A stretch of DNA of 64,000 bases from NCBI RefSeq assembly GCF_023074055.1, contig NZ_JADPKR010000045.1, positions 124,001-188,000 of the forward strand, in the 5' to 3' direction. Of the stretch, positions 48,261-57,887 are shown in pieces; the first letter of the stretch is position 1, and every line of letters starts with the position of its first letter. The DNA comes from Bradyrhizobium sp. 141 (lineage in GTDB: Bacteria > Pseudomonadota > Alphaproteobacteria > Rhizobiales > Xanthobacteraceae). The notes beneath the pieces are model-generated. The model saw only the letters and a list, made by a program, of their open reading frames with translations. It was not told where the DNA came from and searched no databases. Position numbers and translations under genes: made by a program.

Positions 48261-50033
48261 TCACTTCTGCGGCAGGTTGACCCGCACATGCAGCTCGCGG
48301 AGCTGCTTCGTGGTGGCGTCCGAGGGCGCGCCCATCAAGAGGTCCATGGCCTGCTGGTTCATCGGGAACAGCGAGATCTCGCGCAGATTGTTGGTGCCGC
48401 ACAGGAGCATCACGATGCGGTCGACACCCGCCGCCATGCCGCCATGCGGCGGTGCGCCGTACTGGAAGGCACGGTACATGCCGCCGAAGCGGTCGACCAC
48501 TTCCTGCTCGCCGTAACCTGCGATCTCGAACGCCTTCACCATCGCTTCCGGCACGTGGTTGCGAATGCCGCCCGAGGCGATCTCGTAGCCGTTGCAGGTA
48601 ATGTCGTACTGGAACGCCTTGATGGTCAGCGGATCCTGGCCCTTCAGCGCGTCGAGGCCGCCCTGCGGCATCGAGAACGGGTTGTGCGAGAAGTCGACCT
48701 TCTTGTCGTCCTCATTGTATTCGTACATCGGGAAGTCGACGATCCAGGCGAGCTCGAACCGCTCCTTGTCGGTGAGGTTCAACTCCTCGCCGACCTTGTT
48801 GCGGGCCAACCCTGAGAATTTCCAGAACTTGTCGGGATCGCCGGCGACGAAGAAGGCGGCATCACCCTCCTTCACGCCGATCTGCGCACGGATCGCAGCA
48901 GTGCGCTCTGGCCCGATGTTGTTCGCGAGGGGACCTGCGCCCTCGCCGCCCTCGCGCCACATGATGTAGCCGAGGCCGGGCTGGCCCTCTCCTTGCGCCC
49001 ACGAATTCATGCGATCGCAGAACGCGCGGCTGCCGCCGCCCGGTGCCGGGATCGCCCAGACCTGGTTCTTCGGGTCCTCGAGCATACGCGCGAACACCTT
49101 GAAGCCGGAGCCGCGGAAATGCTCGGAGACATCCTGCATCTCGATGGGGTTGCGCAGGTCCGGCTTGTCGCTGCCGTATTTGCGCAAGGCTTCCGCGAAC
49201 GGAATCCGCCGCCAGCCCTTCGTCACGGGCTTGCCTTTGGCGAACTCCTCGAACACGCCGGTGATGACAGGCTCCATCGCCGCGAACACGTCTTCCTGCG
49301 TGACAAAACTCATCTCGACGTCGAGCTGGTAGAACTCGCCGGGCAGACGGTCGGCGCGCGGGTCCTCGTCGCGGAAGCAGGGCGCGATCTGGAAGTAGCG
49401 GTCGAAGCCCGACATCATCAGCAGCTGCTTGTACTGCTGCGGCGCCTGCGGCAGTGCGTAGAACTTGCCGGGATGGATACGCGAGGGCACCAGGAAGTCG
49501 CGCGCGCCTTCCGGCGAGGACGCGGTCAGGATCGGGGTGTTGAATTCGAAGAAGCCCTGCCCCTCCATGCGCCGACGCATCGACTTGATGATCTCGACGC
49601 GCGTCATGATGTTCTGGTGCAGTTTTTCGCGACGCAGATCGAGGAAGCGATATTTGAGCCTGATGTCTTCAGGATATTCCTGGTCGCCGAACACCGGCAG
49701 CGGCAAATCGCCGGCCGGGCCCAGCACCTCGATCTCGCTGACATAGATCTCGATCTTGCCGGTCGGCAGATCGTCATTGTCGGTGCCTTCGGGGCGGCGG
49801 CGGGCCTTGCCGTCCATGCGCACCACGAATTCCGAGCGCAGCTTCTCGGCCAGTGAGAACGCCGGCGAGTCCGGATCGATCACGCACTGGGTCAGGCCGT
49901 AATGGTCGCGCAGGTCGATGAACAGCACGCCGCCATGGTCGCGGACGCGATGGACCCAGCCTGACAGGCGGACCGTCTCGCCGATGTTGCTCTCGCGGAG
50001 CGCGCCGCATGTATGTGACCGGTAGCGATGCAT
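48261..50033 (-). CDS. aspS: Aspartate--tRNA ligase
   Basis: A 590-residue class II aminoacyl-tRNA synthetase of bacterial length. The N-terminal OB fold ([20 protein letters not shown], about 21-40) binds the anticodon. Motif 2 is [20 protein letters not shown] and motif 3 [19 protein letters not shown] near the C-terminus. A bacterial-type GAD insertion lies between. Whether it also charges tRNA-Asn cannot be told here. ATG at 50033. Repeat A follows directly. Confidence 0.97.
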   Translation of the reverse strand: MHRYRSHTCGALRESNIGETVRLSGWVHRVRDHGGVLFIDLRDHYGLTQCVIDPDSPAFSLAEKLRSEFVVRMDGKARRRPEGTDNDDLPTGKIEIYVSEIEVLGPAGDLPLPVFGDQEYPEDIRLKYRFLDLRREKLHQNIMTRVEIIKSMRRRMEGQGFFEFNTPILTASSPEGARDFLVPSRIHPGKFYALPQAPQQYKQLLMMSGFDRYFQIAPCFRDEDPRADRLPGEFYQLDVEMSFVTQEDVFAAMEPVITGVFEEFAKGKPVTKGWRRIPFAEALRKYGSDKPDLRNPIEMQDVSEHFRGSGFKVFARMLEDPKNQVWAIPAPGGGSRAFCDRMNSWAQGEGQPGLGYIMWREGGEGAGPLANNIGPERTAAIRAQIGVKEGDAAFFVAGDPDKFWKFSGLARNKVGEELNLTDKERFELAWIVDFPMYEYNEDDKKVDFSHNPFSMPQGGLDALKGQDPLTIKAFQYDITCNGYEIASGGIRNHVPEAMVKAFEIAGYGEQEVVDRFGGMYRAFQYGAPPHGGMAAGVDRIVMLLCGTNNLREISLFPMNQQAMDLLMGAPSDATTKQLRELHVRVNLPQK

Positions 50034-50230
50034 GGTCGTCCCAAAATCAATGTCTGAGGAAGCGAATCGAACCGCCTTGTCATGGCCGGTCCGAAGTTGC
50101 GGCAGGGTTTACCCGACGAGACCGGGGGCGGCAACCAAGGGAACGGCCTGTTTTGGGCCGGAAGCCCCCATTTTTGGCATATCAGAGGCCGAGCCTTTGC
50201 CATCGGGCGTTCCAGCCCTATCTTGAGGCC

Positions 50231-51703
50231 ATGACGGTTCATTTCCCCTTCCAGAACTCCTATTCGGCGCTGCCGGACAGCTTCTTTGCCCGCGTCGCGC
50301 CGACCCCGGTCGCGGCCCCCCGGCTGATCAAGCTGAACTGGCCGCTGGCGACCCAGCTCGGGCTCGATCCCGATTTGCTGGAGACCCCGGAAGGCGCGGC
50401 GATCCTGGCCGGCAAGACGGTTCCCGACGGCGCCGACCCCATCGCCATGGCCTATGCCGGTCACCAGTTCGGGCAGTTCGTGCCGCAGCTTGGCGACGGC
50501 CGCGCCATCCTGCTCGGCGAGGTCATCGACAGAGACGGCGTCCGCCGCGATATCCAGCTCAAGGGAAGCGGCCCCACCCCGTTCTCCCGCCGCGGCGACG
50601 GCCGCGCCGCGCTCGGTCCGGTGCTCCGCGAATACATCGTCAGCGAGGCCATGTATGCGCTGGGCATCCCGACCACGCGCTCGCTCGCCGCCGTCGTCAC
50701 CGGCGAACACGTCATCCGCGAGACCGCGCTGCCCGGCGCGGTGCTGACGCGCATCGCCTCCAGTCACATCCGCGTTGGCACCTTCCAGTTCTTCGCGGTC
50801 CGGCGCGACACCGAGGCGATCCGCCGGCTCGCCGATCATGTCATCGCCCGTCATTACCAGGACTTGCTTCGTGTCGAGCGGCCCTATCACGCGCTGCTCG
50901 CGGCCGTCGTCGCGCGTCAGGCAGAGCTCGTCGCGCGCTGGCTCTTGGTCGGCTTCATCCACGGCGTGATGAACACGGACAACAGCTCCATCTCCGGCGA
51001 GACCATCGACTACGGCCCCTGCGCCTTCATGGACGCCTACAATCCCGCGCAGGTGTTTTCCTCGATCGACGAGATGGGCCGCTACGCCTACGCCAACCAG
51101 CCGCGCATCGCGCTGTGGAATCTGACAAGGCTCGCCGAATGCCTGCTGCCGCTATTCTCGGACGAACAGGAGAAGGCGGTCGCCGAAGCCCAGGACATTC
51201 TCGGCGCCTTCTCGGACGAGTTCAGCGCCGCCTATCAAGCCGGCCTGCGCAAGAAGGTCGGCCTGTTCACGATGCGCGACGGCGACGAGGCCCTGATCCA
51301 GGACCTGCTCGATGCCATGGCCAAGAACCAGGCCGACTTCACCCTCACCTTCCGCAAGCTCGGCGATGCCGCGGGCGATGACGCGGCCGACGTGCGCGCC
51401 CAGTTCATGGAGCCCGCGGCGTTCGACGAATGGGCCGGCCGCTGGCGCGCGCGCATCGCGCTGGAGCCGCAGACCGCCGCCGAACGGCAAGCCGCCATGC
51501 ACGCCGTCAATCCCATGTTCATCCCGCGCAACCACCGCGTCGAAGCCGTGATCCAGGCCGCCGTCAACGATGACAATTACGCGCCGTTCGAGGAGCTGGT
51601 GAAGGTGCTGGCGAAACCGTTCGAGGACCAGCCGGAGTATGCAGCCTACGCCGATCCGCCGCTGCCCGATCAGCGCGTGTTGCAGACGTTCTGCGGGACG
51701 TGA
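50231..51703 (+). CDS. selO: SelO/YdiU pseudokinase AMPylator
   Basis: A 490-residue pseudokinase-fold enzyme of the SelO family, which transfers AMP from ATP to Ser/Thr/Tyr of target proteins involved in redox balance. Typical blocks are [20 protein letters not shown] (about 78-97), [20 protein letters not shown] (about 114-133), [11 protein letters not shown] and [10 protein letters not shown] Cys three residues from the C-terminus (TFCGT) is conserved in bacteria where animals have selenocysteine. ATG at 50231 is used; the frame extends to 50009 without similarity. It is divergent from aspS. Confidence 0.95.
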   Translation: MTVHFPFQNSYSALPDSFFARVAPTPVAAPRLIKLNWPLATQLGLDPDLLETPEGAAILAGKTVPDGADPIAMAYAGHQFGQFVPQLGDGRAILLGEVIDRDGVRRDIQLKGSGPTPFSRRGDGRAALGPVLREYIVSEAMYALGIPTTRSLAAVVTGEHVIRETALPGAVLTRIASSHIRVGTFQFFAVRRDTEAIRRLADHVIARHYQDLLRVERPYHALLAAVVARQAELVARWLLVGFIHGVMNTDNSSISGETIDYGPCAFMDAYNPAQVFSSIDEMGRYAYANQPRIALWNLTRLAECLLPLFSDEQEKAVAEAQDILGAFSDEFSAAYQAGLRKKVGLFTMRDGDEALIQDLLDAMAKNQADFTLTFRKLGDAAGDDAADVRAQFMEPAAFDEWAGRWRARIALEPQTAAERQAAMHAVNPMFIPRNHRVEAVIQAAVNDDNYAPFEELVKVLAKPFEDQPEYAAYADPPLPDQRVLQTFCGT

Positions 51704-51813
51704 GGCGAGCCGACGGCACCACCATCTCTAATTGACGCAGTGCATGGATGTCGCCTTGCGCGGTCCATCCCTGTTCTGCGGGCGTTGTGGACACGTCCTG
51801 TCCATGGGAACCG

Positions 51814-51831
51814 CTGTCATCAAACTGAAAC
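51814..51831 (+). promoter_or_regulatory. Pho-box-like site upstream of the phosphodiesterase/ABC operon
   Basis: CTGTCAT-N4-CTGAAAC has a perfect first half and a recognisable second half of the PhoB consensus (two CTGTCAT units 11 bp apart). A TCTAAC -10-like element lies about 10 bp after it, which is the normal place. The first gene starts 76 bp downstream. The phosphodiester and Ugp-type gene content fits phosphate-starvation control. Confidence 0.68.
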
Positions 51832-51906
51832 ACACGCGCTCTAACCGCCTGTCAGGGTCGTCTTGCCGGAGGCGTCCATCCTCCAACGGTCCCGACACAG
51901 CGCGCC

Positions 51907-52755
51907 ATGCCCTTCAAGTTCATCCACCTCACCGACACGCATCTGGCGAATCCCGGCTTGACGCTCTATGGCCTCGACCCGCGCGCCCGGCTGGACGCTG
52001 CAATTGCCGACATCAACCAGCATCAGTCGGACGCCGCCTTCGCGGTCGTGACCGGCGACCTCACCCATTGGGGCGAGCCTGAATCCTACGCCAATTTCGC
52101 CGAGGCGATGGCGGCGCTAAGAATCCCGTACATCGCCATGGTTGGCAATCATGACCGCCGCGTCACCTGCCTCGACGCGCTGAAAGCCGCGCCGCGCGAT
52201 TCCAACGGCTTCGTGCAGGGCACACGGACCACCGAGCACGGCCTGTTCGTCTTCCTGGACACGCTGGACGAGAGCAGCCATGCCGGCGAAATGTGCGCCA
52301 AGCGCTTCGGCTGGCTGGCGAGCACGCTCGCCGCCGCGCCCGCCGACCAGCAGTTCGTCGTGTTCATGCACCATCCGCCCTTCCCGGTCGGCGTCCACGC
52401 GATGGACGAGATCGGGCTGAAGCAGAGTGCCGAATTCGCCGAGGTGATTGCGCCCTATCGCGCGCGCATCCGCCATCTCTTCTTCGGCCATGTGCACCGG
52501 CCGATCTTCGGCAGCTACGGCAAGATTCCCTTCTCCACGCTGCGCGGCACCAACCACCAGGTCTGGTTCGAGCTCGACGCCAACGCGCCGCATTTGGCCA
52601 GCCACGAGCCGCCGGCCTATGGCGTCGTGTTGATCGACGACGAGAATCTCGTCGTGCATAGCCACGACTTCCTCGACACCAGTCTGCGCTTCCCCTTCGA
52701 GCCACCGGCGGGAATGGACGGCCGCGACTATGTGCTCAAGTTCCCGGCGCGGTGA
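51907..52755 (+). CDS. Class III (GpdQ/CpdA-type) metallophosphodiesterase
   Basis: A 282-residue calcineurin-like enzyme with a two-metal site: LTDTHLA (about 7-13), VTGDLTHWG (about 47-55), VGNHDRR (about 79-85), FMHHPPFPV (about 156-164) and FGHVHRP (about 197-203). The closest groups are GpdQ (glycerophosphodiesterase) and CpdA (cAMP phosphodiesterase). As the first gene of an operon with Ugp-like transport genes behind a Pho-box-like site, glycerophosphodiester hydrolysis is favoured. It has no leader, so it would act on imported substrate. The next gene starts one base after its stop. Confidence 0.88.
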   Translation: MPFKFIHLTDTHLANPGLTLYGLDPRARLDAAIADINQHQSDAAFAVVTGDLTHWGEPESYANFAEAMAALRIPYIAMVGNHDRRVTCLDALKAAPRDSNGFVQGTRTTEHGLFVFLDTLDESSHAGEMCAKRFGWLASTLAAAPADQQFVVFMHHPPFPVGVHAMDEIGLKQSAEFAEVIAPYRARIRHLFFGHVHRPIFGSYGKIPFSTLRGTNHQVWFELDANAPHLASHEPPAYGVVLIDDENLVVHSHDFLDTSLRFPFEPPAGMDGRDYVLKFPAR

Positions 52756-52756
52756 G

Positions 52757-53707
52757 ATGAGCCTCGCTGAACCCGCGGCTCTCCCGGTCGCGACCTCGGC
52801 GGCGCCGCGCCTGGATGTCCTGAAGCGCCTCACCACCCGTTTCAAAGCCTCGTTGCCGGCCTATTTGCTGCTGCTGCCCTCGCTTCTCTTCCTCGTGCTG
52901 TTCACCTATGGCGCGATGGGCCGCGTGTTCGTCGATGCGCTCTATCAGCGCGCCACGCCCAAGGCACCGGTCCGATTCGTCGGTCTCGACAATATCGGCG
53001 CGGTGCTGGCCGACCCCGCCTTCACCGGCGCCGTCATCAACAATCTCATCTACGCCGTCGGCACCGCGGTCCCGAGCATCGCCCTGGCGCTGCTGTTCGC
53101 GCTGGCGCTGTCGCGCACCCACGCTGTCAGCACTGCGCTGCGCGCCGCGCTGTTTTTGCCGGTGCTGATCCCGATGGTCGCGGCCTCCGCGCTGTTCATG
53201 TTCATCTTCCTGCCCAATGTCGGCCTGCTCGACTACTACATCGGCCGCCTGCTTCCCGTGCTGCCGAACTGGCTCGGCGACCCCGACATCGCGCTCTATG
53301 CGATCATGGTCATCACCATCTGGAAGAACGCCGGCTATTACATGCTGTTCTTCCTCGCCGGCCTTCAGGCCGTGCCCGAGGACGTGATGGAGGCCGCGCA
53401 TCTCGACGGCGCCGGGCCTTACATGCGCCTGCGCCACATCATCCTGCCGGAGCTCAAGCCCACCTTCCTGTTCGTTACGGTCATCGCAATCCTGAACGCG
53501 GTGACGCAGGTCGACCACGTCTTCGTCATGACCCAGGGCGGCCCGTCGAATTCAACCAATCTCGTGCTGTTCTACATCTACCAGCAGGCGGTCGAGCATT
53601 ACGACATCGGCAAGGCCTCGGCGGCGACGCTGCTGACACTCGCCGCGCTGATGAGCCTCACGGCGCTCTCGTTCCGCACCATGGCCAACCGCGAGGGCGG
53701 GGCATGA
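52757..53707 (+). CDS. ABC transporter permease, UgpA/MalF type
   Basis: A 316-residue integral-membrane subunit with six predicted helices (first at about 35-55: YLLLLPSLLFLVLFTYGAMG). The cytoplasmic EAA loop is DVMEAAHLDGAGPYMRLRHI (about 211-230), which docks the ATPase. The family is carbohydrate/glycerol-3-phosphate type 1. It starts one base after the phosphodiesterase stop and overlaps the second permease by four bases, so the genes are translationally coupled. No ATPase gene follows. Confidence 0.9.
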   Translation: MSLAEPAALPVATSAAPRLDVLKRLTTRFKASLPAYLLLLPSLLFLVLFTYGAMGRVFVDALYQRATPKAPVRFVGLDNIGAVLADPAFTGAVINNLIYAVGTAVPSIALALLFALALSRTHAVSTALRAALFLPVLIPMVAASALFMFIFLPNVGLLDYYIGRLLPVLPNWLGDPDIALYAIMVITIWKNAGYYMLFFLAGLQAVPEDVMEAAHLDGAGPYMRLRHIILPELKPTFLFVTVIAILNAVTQVDHVFVMTQGGPSNSTNLVLFYIYQQAVEHYDIGKASAATLLTLAALMSLTALSFRTMANREGGA

Positions 53708-54573
53708 CGCTGTTCAACCGAGTGTTCAGAGACTCCCCGCTCGCCACCCGGGGCGAGATCACGCCAAAGCTCGGCTTCGCGCTGACCGTGCTGCTCGCGA
53801 TCGTCTGGCTCATCCCCTTCCTGTGGATGGTCGTGGCGACGCTGCGCCCGGCCTCCGACGGCATCAACGCCATGGCGGAGCTGATGCCGAGCCTGAAGCC
53901 GACGCTCGACAACGTCAAGGATGCCTGGGAGATCGGCGATTTCCCGCGCTACACAATCAACACCACGATCATCTGCGCCGGCATTTTGCTGGTGCAGTTC
54001 GTCACGATCACGCTGGCGGGCTTTGCCTTTGCGCGCCTGAACTTCGTCGGCAAGACGCTGATCTTCTATCTGTTCCTGATGCAGCTGATGCTGGTGCCAG
54101 TGCTGCTGATCGTGCCGAACCTCTCGCTGGTGGCGCAGCTCGGCCTCTACGACACGCTCACCGGCGTGATGATGCCGTTCTTCGCCTCCGCCTTCGGCAC
54201 CTTCCTGATGCGCCAGGCTTTTGAGGCCATTCCGACCGAGCTGGAAGACGCCGCCCTGATCGACGGCGCCAGCCTGCTCCAGCGCATCCGCCACATCTAC
54301 GTGCCGCTGTCGATGCCGAGCTTCTCGGCCTTCGCCATCATCTCCGTGACCAGCCACTGGAACGATTTCCTGTGGCCGCTGATGGTGATCAATTCGCCGG
54401 ACAAGCGGCCGCTCACGGTCGGCCTCTCCGTCTTCACCAAGACCGCCGAAGGCACGCAGGCCTGGGGCACCATCGCCGCCGGCACGTTGATGGTGATCGC
54501 GCCGCTGCTCGTCACGTTCCTGATCTTCCAGAAGCGCTTCATCAGCTCTTTCGTCACCTCAGGCATCAAATAG
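53704..54573 (+). CDS. ABC transporter permease, UgpE/MalG type
   Basis: A 289-residue inner-membrane partner of the preceding permease. Helices include LGFALTVLLAIVWLIPFLWM (about 22-41) and FYLFLMQLMLVPVLLIVPN (about 121-139), with the EAA loop TELEDAALIDGASLLQRIRH (about 179-198). It overlaps the upstream gene by ATGA and lies 10 bp before the binding-protein gene. Together they form the membrane channel for a sugar phosphate or polyol, probably glycerol-3-phosphate or a glycerophosphodiester. Confidence 0.9.
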   Translation: MTLFNRVFRDSPLATRGEITPKLGFALTVLLAIVWLIPFLWMVVATLRPASDGINAMAELMPSLKPTLDNVKDAWEIGDFPRYTINTTIICAGILLVQFVTITLAGFAFARLNFVGKTLIFYLFLMQLMLVPVLLIVPNLSLVAQLGLYDTLTGVMMPFFASAFGTFLMRQAFEAIPTELEDAALIDGASLLQRIRHIYVPLSMPSFSAFAIISVTSHWNDFLWPLMVINSPDKRPLTVGLSVFTKTAEGTQAWGTIAAGTLMVIAPLLVTFLIFQKRFISSFVTSGIK

Positions 54574-54583
54574 GAGATTTCCG

Positions 54584-55918
54584 ATGCTGTTCTCCCGCAG
54601 GCTCACGCTGGGCCTCGCCATCGCAGGCACAATGGCAGGCGCCCTCGCCTTTCCGGCTCTCGCCGGCGAAGGCCCGGCCGAGATCGATTTGTTCTTCCCC
54701 GTCCCCGTCGACGGCAAGCTCGCCCGCGACATGGGCACCCTGATCAAGGAGTTCAACGAGACCCATCCGGACGTCAAGGCGACCGCGGTCTACACCGGCT
54801 CCTATGACGACACGCTGATCAAGACGCGCGCCGCGATCAAGGCCGGCAAGCCGCCGTCCGCCGTGATCATGTCCGCCAACTTCCTGCTCGACATGCAGAT
54901 CGAGAACGAACTCACCAATCTCGATGCGCTGATCAAGGCCGACGGCACCACCAAGGAGCAGTTCCTCGGTCAGTTCTTCCCGGCCCTGCAAGGCAACGCG
55001 GTGATCAACCGCTCGGTCTACGGCGTGCCGTTCCACAATTCGACGCCGCTGCTCTACATCAACGCCGACAAGGCCAAGGAGGCGGGCCTCGATCCGACCA
55101 AGCCGCCGCAGACCTGGGCCGAGCTCACCGATTGGGCCAAGAAGCTCACCAAGCGCGAGGGCGACAAGGTGACCCAATGGGGCATCGCGATCCCCTGCGC
55201 CTATGACTATTGCGGTTGGATGATGGAAACGCTCACCATGAGCAATGGCGGGCGCTACTATAACGAGGAGTTCGGCGGCGAGGTCTACTACGACACCCCC
55301 TCGATGCTCGGCGCGCTCACCTGGTGGAACGACCTCGTCTACAAGCACAAGGTCCACGCACCCGGTGCTACGCCCGGTCCGGCCGTCAGCACCTCCTTCA
55401 TCTCCGGCAATGCCGCGATGATGATGCTCTCCACGGGCTCGCTCACTTATGTACGCGACAACGCCAAGTTCAACTACAAGGTCGCCTTCATCCCGCGCAA
55501 CGTCCGCAACGCCGTGCCGATCGGCGGCGCCTCGCTGATCATTCCGGCAGGCCTCGAGGCCGACAAGCAGAAGGCGGCCTGGACGCTGATCAAGTGGATG
55601 ACTTCGCCCGAAAAGAGCGGCTGGTGGAGCCGCGCCACCGGCTATTTCGCGCCCAACATGGCCGCGTACAAGACGCCTGACATGGTCGACTTCCTGAACA
55701 AGAACCCGGATGCCAAGACCGCCGTCGAGCAGCTCGACGTCGCAAAGCCGTGGTTTGCGACCTACAAGACCGTGCCCGTGCGCAAGAACCTCGAGGACGA
55801 GGTGATGCTGGTCCTCAACGGCAAGAAGCAGCCGAAGGAAGCCCTCGCCGCCGCCCAGAAGGCCGCCGACGAGACGCTCAAGCCGTACAACGCGGAGACC
55901 TCGCTGAAGCTGCCGTAA
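54584..55918 (+). CDS. Extracellular solute-binding protein, UgpB-like
   Basis: A 444-residue periplasmic binding protein. The signal peptide is about 1-27 (RLTLGLAIAGTMAGALAFPA). The mature protein begins with AEIDLFFPVPVDGKLARDMG and contains NGGRYYNEEFGGEVYYDTPS and GWWSRATGYFAPNMAAYKTP, typical of family-1 binding proteins including UgpB. It captures substrate for the two upstream permeases. GAGATTT precedes ATG. A hairpin terminator follows. The substrate is inferred, not shown. Confidence 0.9.
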   Translation: MLFSRRLTLGLAIAGTMAGALAFPALAGEGPAEIDLFFPVPVDGKLARDMGTLIKEFNETHPDVKATAVYTGSYDDTLIKTRAAIKAGKPPSAVIMSANFLLDMQIENELTNLDALIKADGTTKEQFLGQFFPALQGNAVINRSVYGVPFHNSTPLLYINADKAKEAGLDPTKPPQTWAELTDWAKKLTKREGDKVTQWGIAIPCAYDYCGWMMETLTMSNGGRYYNEEFGGEVYYDTPSMLGALTWWNDLVYKHKVHAPGATPGPAVSTSFISGNAAMMMLSTGSLTYVRDNAKFNYKVAFIPRNVRNAVPIGGASLIIPAGLEADKQKAAWTLIKWMTSPEKSGWWSRATGYFAPNMAAYKTPDMVDFLNKNPDAKTAVEQLDVAKPWFATYKTVPVRKNLEDEVMLVLNGKKQPKEALAAAQKAADETLKPYNAETSLKLP

Positions 55919-55941
55919 GGTCGCCGATAACACGCCAACAG

Positions 55942-55972
55942 CTTCGGCGCTCCGCGGTGCGGGGCGCCGAAG
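55942..55972 (+). terminator. Hairpin after the phosphodiesterase/ABC operon
   Basis: CTTCGGCGC pairs with GCGCCGAAG around an inner CCGC/GCGG stem, followed by TCGTTTCT. The T run is short, so termination may be partial. It ends the operon 24 bp after the binding-protein stop. Confidence 0.7.
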
Positions 55973-55993
55973 TCGTTTCTGGAGGACGCTCGC

Positions 55994-56047
55994 TCAGATC
56001 GTTACGACGATCTTGCCGAACTGCGTGTTCGACTCCAGGAAGGCCGA
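55994..56047 (-). pseudogene. 3' remnant of a quinone oxidoreductase / MDR alcohol dehydrogenase
   Basis: The minus strand reads SAFLESNTQFGKIVVTI and a stop, the usual C-terminal end of zinc-free quinone oxidoreductases and related medium-chain reductases. Only about 17 codons remain; upstream the frame runs into the remains of an opposite-strand LysR gene. The rest of the gene is gone. Confidence 0.7.
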
Positions 56048-56258
56048 TGCCGCTACGCAGGGCATGGGGCTCGCCTGGCTGCCCTATTGGCTGGTCCGCG
56101 AACGCCTCGGCACCGGCGCGCTGGTCGGTCTGTTCAAAGGCCGGCCGGAATTCCTGTACGACTGCCACGCGCTATGGCCACGTTCGCCCCGGATGCCGTC
56201 AAAACTTCGCGCTGCGGTCGACGTGCTCGCAGCGGCCCTGCCGAAGCTCATGACGTGA
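56046..56258 (+). pseudogene. 3' remnant of a LysR family regulator
   Basis: The plus strand from 56046 reads DAATQGMGLAWLPYWLVRER and continues to a stop at 56258 (AVDVLAAALPKLMT). This is the last 70 residues of a LysR effector-binding domain. The DNA-binding domain and about 230 residues are missing, and no start codon with a ribosome site precedes it. It abuts the remnant of an oxidoreductase that ran the other way. Confidence 0.78.
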
Positions 56259-56384
56259 TGCGGCCTCGATCCGCATTAACCCCCCGTCCACCATCCGGCC
56301 CGGCCCGGCCGCCGGTAACCATTGGAATTAACAGACCCTCAACGCACCCCCGACAAATCTATCAATGTTTCTGGAGATTTCGCC

Positions 56385-56495
56385 GTGGATCTGTTGGTTT
56401 TCGAGTTCCTGGGATTGGCATTGGTCGCCATGTGCGTGGTCGTGGTGGCGCTGCCCTGCGCCCGCAAATCCTCGCACCGGGTCCGCTACGAATAG
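56385..56495 (+). CDS. 36-residue single-span membrane protein
   Basis: GTG at 56385 has GGAG eight bases upstream and opens a 36-residue frame. It encodes one hydrophobic helix (LLVFEFLGLALVAMCVVVVA, residues 3-22) followed by a short basic tail with Arg, Lys and His. The tail places the C-terminus in the cytoplasm. No family is recognised. It lies between the deletion scar and rnd. Confidence 0.6.
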   Translation: MDLLVFEFLGLALVAMCVVVVALPCARKSSHRVRYE

Positions 56496-56611
56496 GAATT
56501 TCGTCGGAAAAAGCGATTCCGGCCCAAATGCAAGGCTCGAATTCGCATCGAGCCCCTTGACATCACAGCGCTTTCGGCAGAACGGCTGATATCAAGTGTC
56601 ATGGGCCGTTC

Positions 56612-57760
56612 ATGGATTTGATTACCACCACCGCTGACCTCGCGGCTGCCTGCAGCCGGCTGGCCAAGCACCCCGTCATTACCGTCGATACCGAGTTCCT
56701 GCGCGAGACCACCTACTACCCGCTGCTGTGCGTGGTGCAGATGGCCAGCGCCGAGGAAGCCATCGTCATCGACACCCTGGCCGAGGGGATCGACCTCAAG
56801 CCGTTCTTCGAGCTGATGGCCAACGAGAGCGTGCTGAAGGTCTTCCACGCCGCCCGCCAGGACATCGAGATCATCTGGCACCAGGCGGGCATTATCCCGC
56901 ATCCGGTGTTCGACACCCAGGTGGCGGCGATGGTGCTCGGTTACGGCGACAGCATCGCCTACGACGCGCTGGTCGAGAAGGTCGCCGGCCACCGCCCGGA
57001 CAAGACCCACCGCTTCACCGACTGGTCGCGCCGGCCGCTGACCAAGGAGCAGATGCACTACGCGGTGTCCGACGTCACGCACCTGCGCGACGTGTTCGCC
57101 GCGCTCGACGCCGACCTCAAGAAGCGCCGCCGCAGCGAATGGGTTTCCATCGAGATGGAGGTCCTCACCTCGCCCAAGACCTACGACTTCCACCCCGAGC
57201 GCGCCTGGGAACGGCTGAAGACGCGGGTGCGCAAGCCGAAGGACCTCGCGGTGCTGATGGAGGTCGCGGCCTGGCGTGAGCAGGAAGCCCAGAGCCGTGA
57301 CGTGCCGCGCGGCCGCGTGCTGCGCGACGAGGCGGTCACCGACATCGCAACGCATGCGCCGAACACGCTGGAAAAGCTCGCCCATCTGCGCTCGGTGCCG
57401 AAGGGATTTGAGAAGTCCAAATGGGGTGCGGACATCGTTGCCGCGGTCGAGCGCGGGCTGGCGCGGGATTTTGCGACGCTGCCGAAGCTGGAGAAGCCGC
57501 GCAACAACAACAATGGCGCCGCCATCGTCGAGCTCTTGAAGGTGCTGCTGCGCATGACCGCCGAGCGCCACGCGGTCGCCAGCAAGGTGATCGCGACGGT
57601 CGACGATCTCGAAGAGATCGCAGCCGACGACGAGGCGGACGTGCCGGCGCTGCGCGGCTGGCGCCGCGAGCTGTTCGGCGATGCCGCGCTGAAGCTGAAG
57701 CGCGGCGAGCTGGCGCTGGCGATCGAGAAAGGCCGCGTGATCGGGGTGCAGCGGGCGTAG
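56612..57760 (+). CDS. rnd: Ribonuclease D
   Basis: A 382-residue DEDD-family 3'-5' exoribonuclease that trims tRNA and other small RNA precursors. The catalytic acids are visible in [20 protein letters not shown] (about 23-42), [12 protein letters not shown] (about 77-88), [13 protein letters not shown] and [10 protein letters not shown] (the DEDDy Tyr/Asp). HRDC domains follow from about residue 200. The length is normal. ATG at 56612 is the first start in frame, after a short leader. A dispersed repeat follows the gene. Confidence 0.95.
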   Translation: MDLITTTADLAAACSRLAKHPVITVDTEFLRETTYYPLLCVVQMASAEEAIVIDTLAEGIDLKPFFELMANESVLKVFHAARQDIEIIWHQAGIIPHPVFDTQVAAMVLGYGDSIAYDALVEKVAGHRPDKTHRFTDWSRRPLTKEQMHYAVSDVTHLRDVFAALDADLKKRRRSEWVSIEMEVLTSPKTYDFHPERAWERLKTRVRKPKDLAVLMEVAAWREQEAQSRDVPRGRVLRDEAVTDIATHAPNTLEKLAHLRSVPKGFEKSKWGADIVAAVERGLARDFATLPKLEKPRNNNNGAAIVELLKVLLRMTAERHAVASKVIATVDDLEEIAADDEADVPALRGWRRELFGDAALKLKRGELALAIEKGRVIGVQRA

Positions 57761-57778
57761 GCCACGCCGCTTCCACAC

Positions 57779-57865
57779 CGTCATTGCGAGGAGCTCTTGC
57801 GACGAAGCAATCCAGAGTCTTTCCGCGGAGGCGGTCTGGATTGCTTCGCTACGCTCGCAATGACG
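57779..57865. repeat. Dispersed inverted repeat, family C
   Basis: CGTCATTGCGAGGAGC with GACGAAGCAATCCAGA on one arm pairs with TCTGGATTGCTTCG and CGCTCGCAATGACG on the other, forming a hairpin with a loop of about 15 bases. The sequence pattern is a common dispersed intergenic repeat of proteobacteria. It lies between the ends of rnd and the convergent aminotransferase gene. Confidence 0.88.
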
Positions 57866-57887
57866 GAATTTAACGCAACAGCGTGCC

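Noticed and set aside
52757..55918. Maltose or general sugar ABC transporter
   Set aside because: Family similarity allows it, but the phosphodiesterase and Pho-box-like site fit a phosphate-linked substrate better; left as Ugp-like.
54566..55933. 455-codon frame antisense to the binding-protein gene
   Set aside because: Mirror of a GC-rich gene; the plus strand has signal peptide and family motifs.
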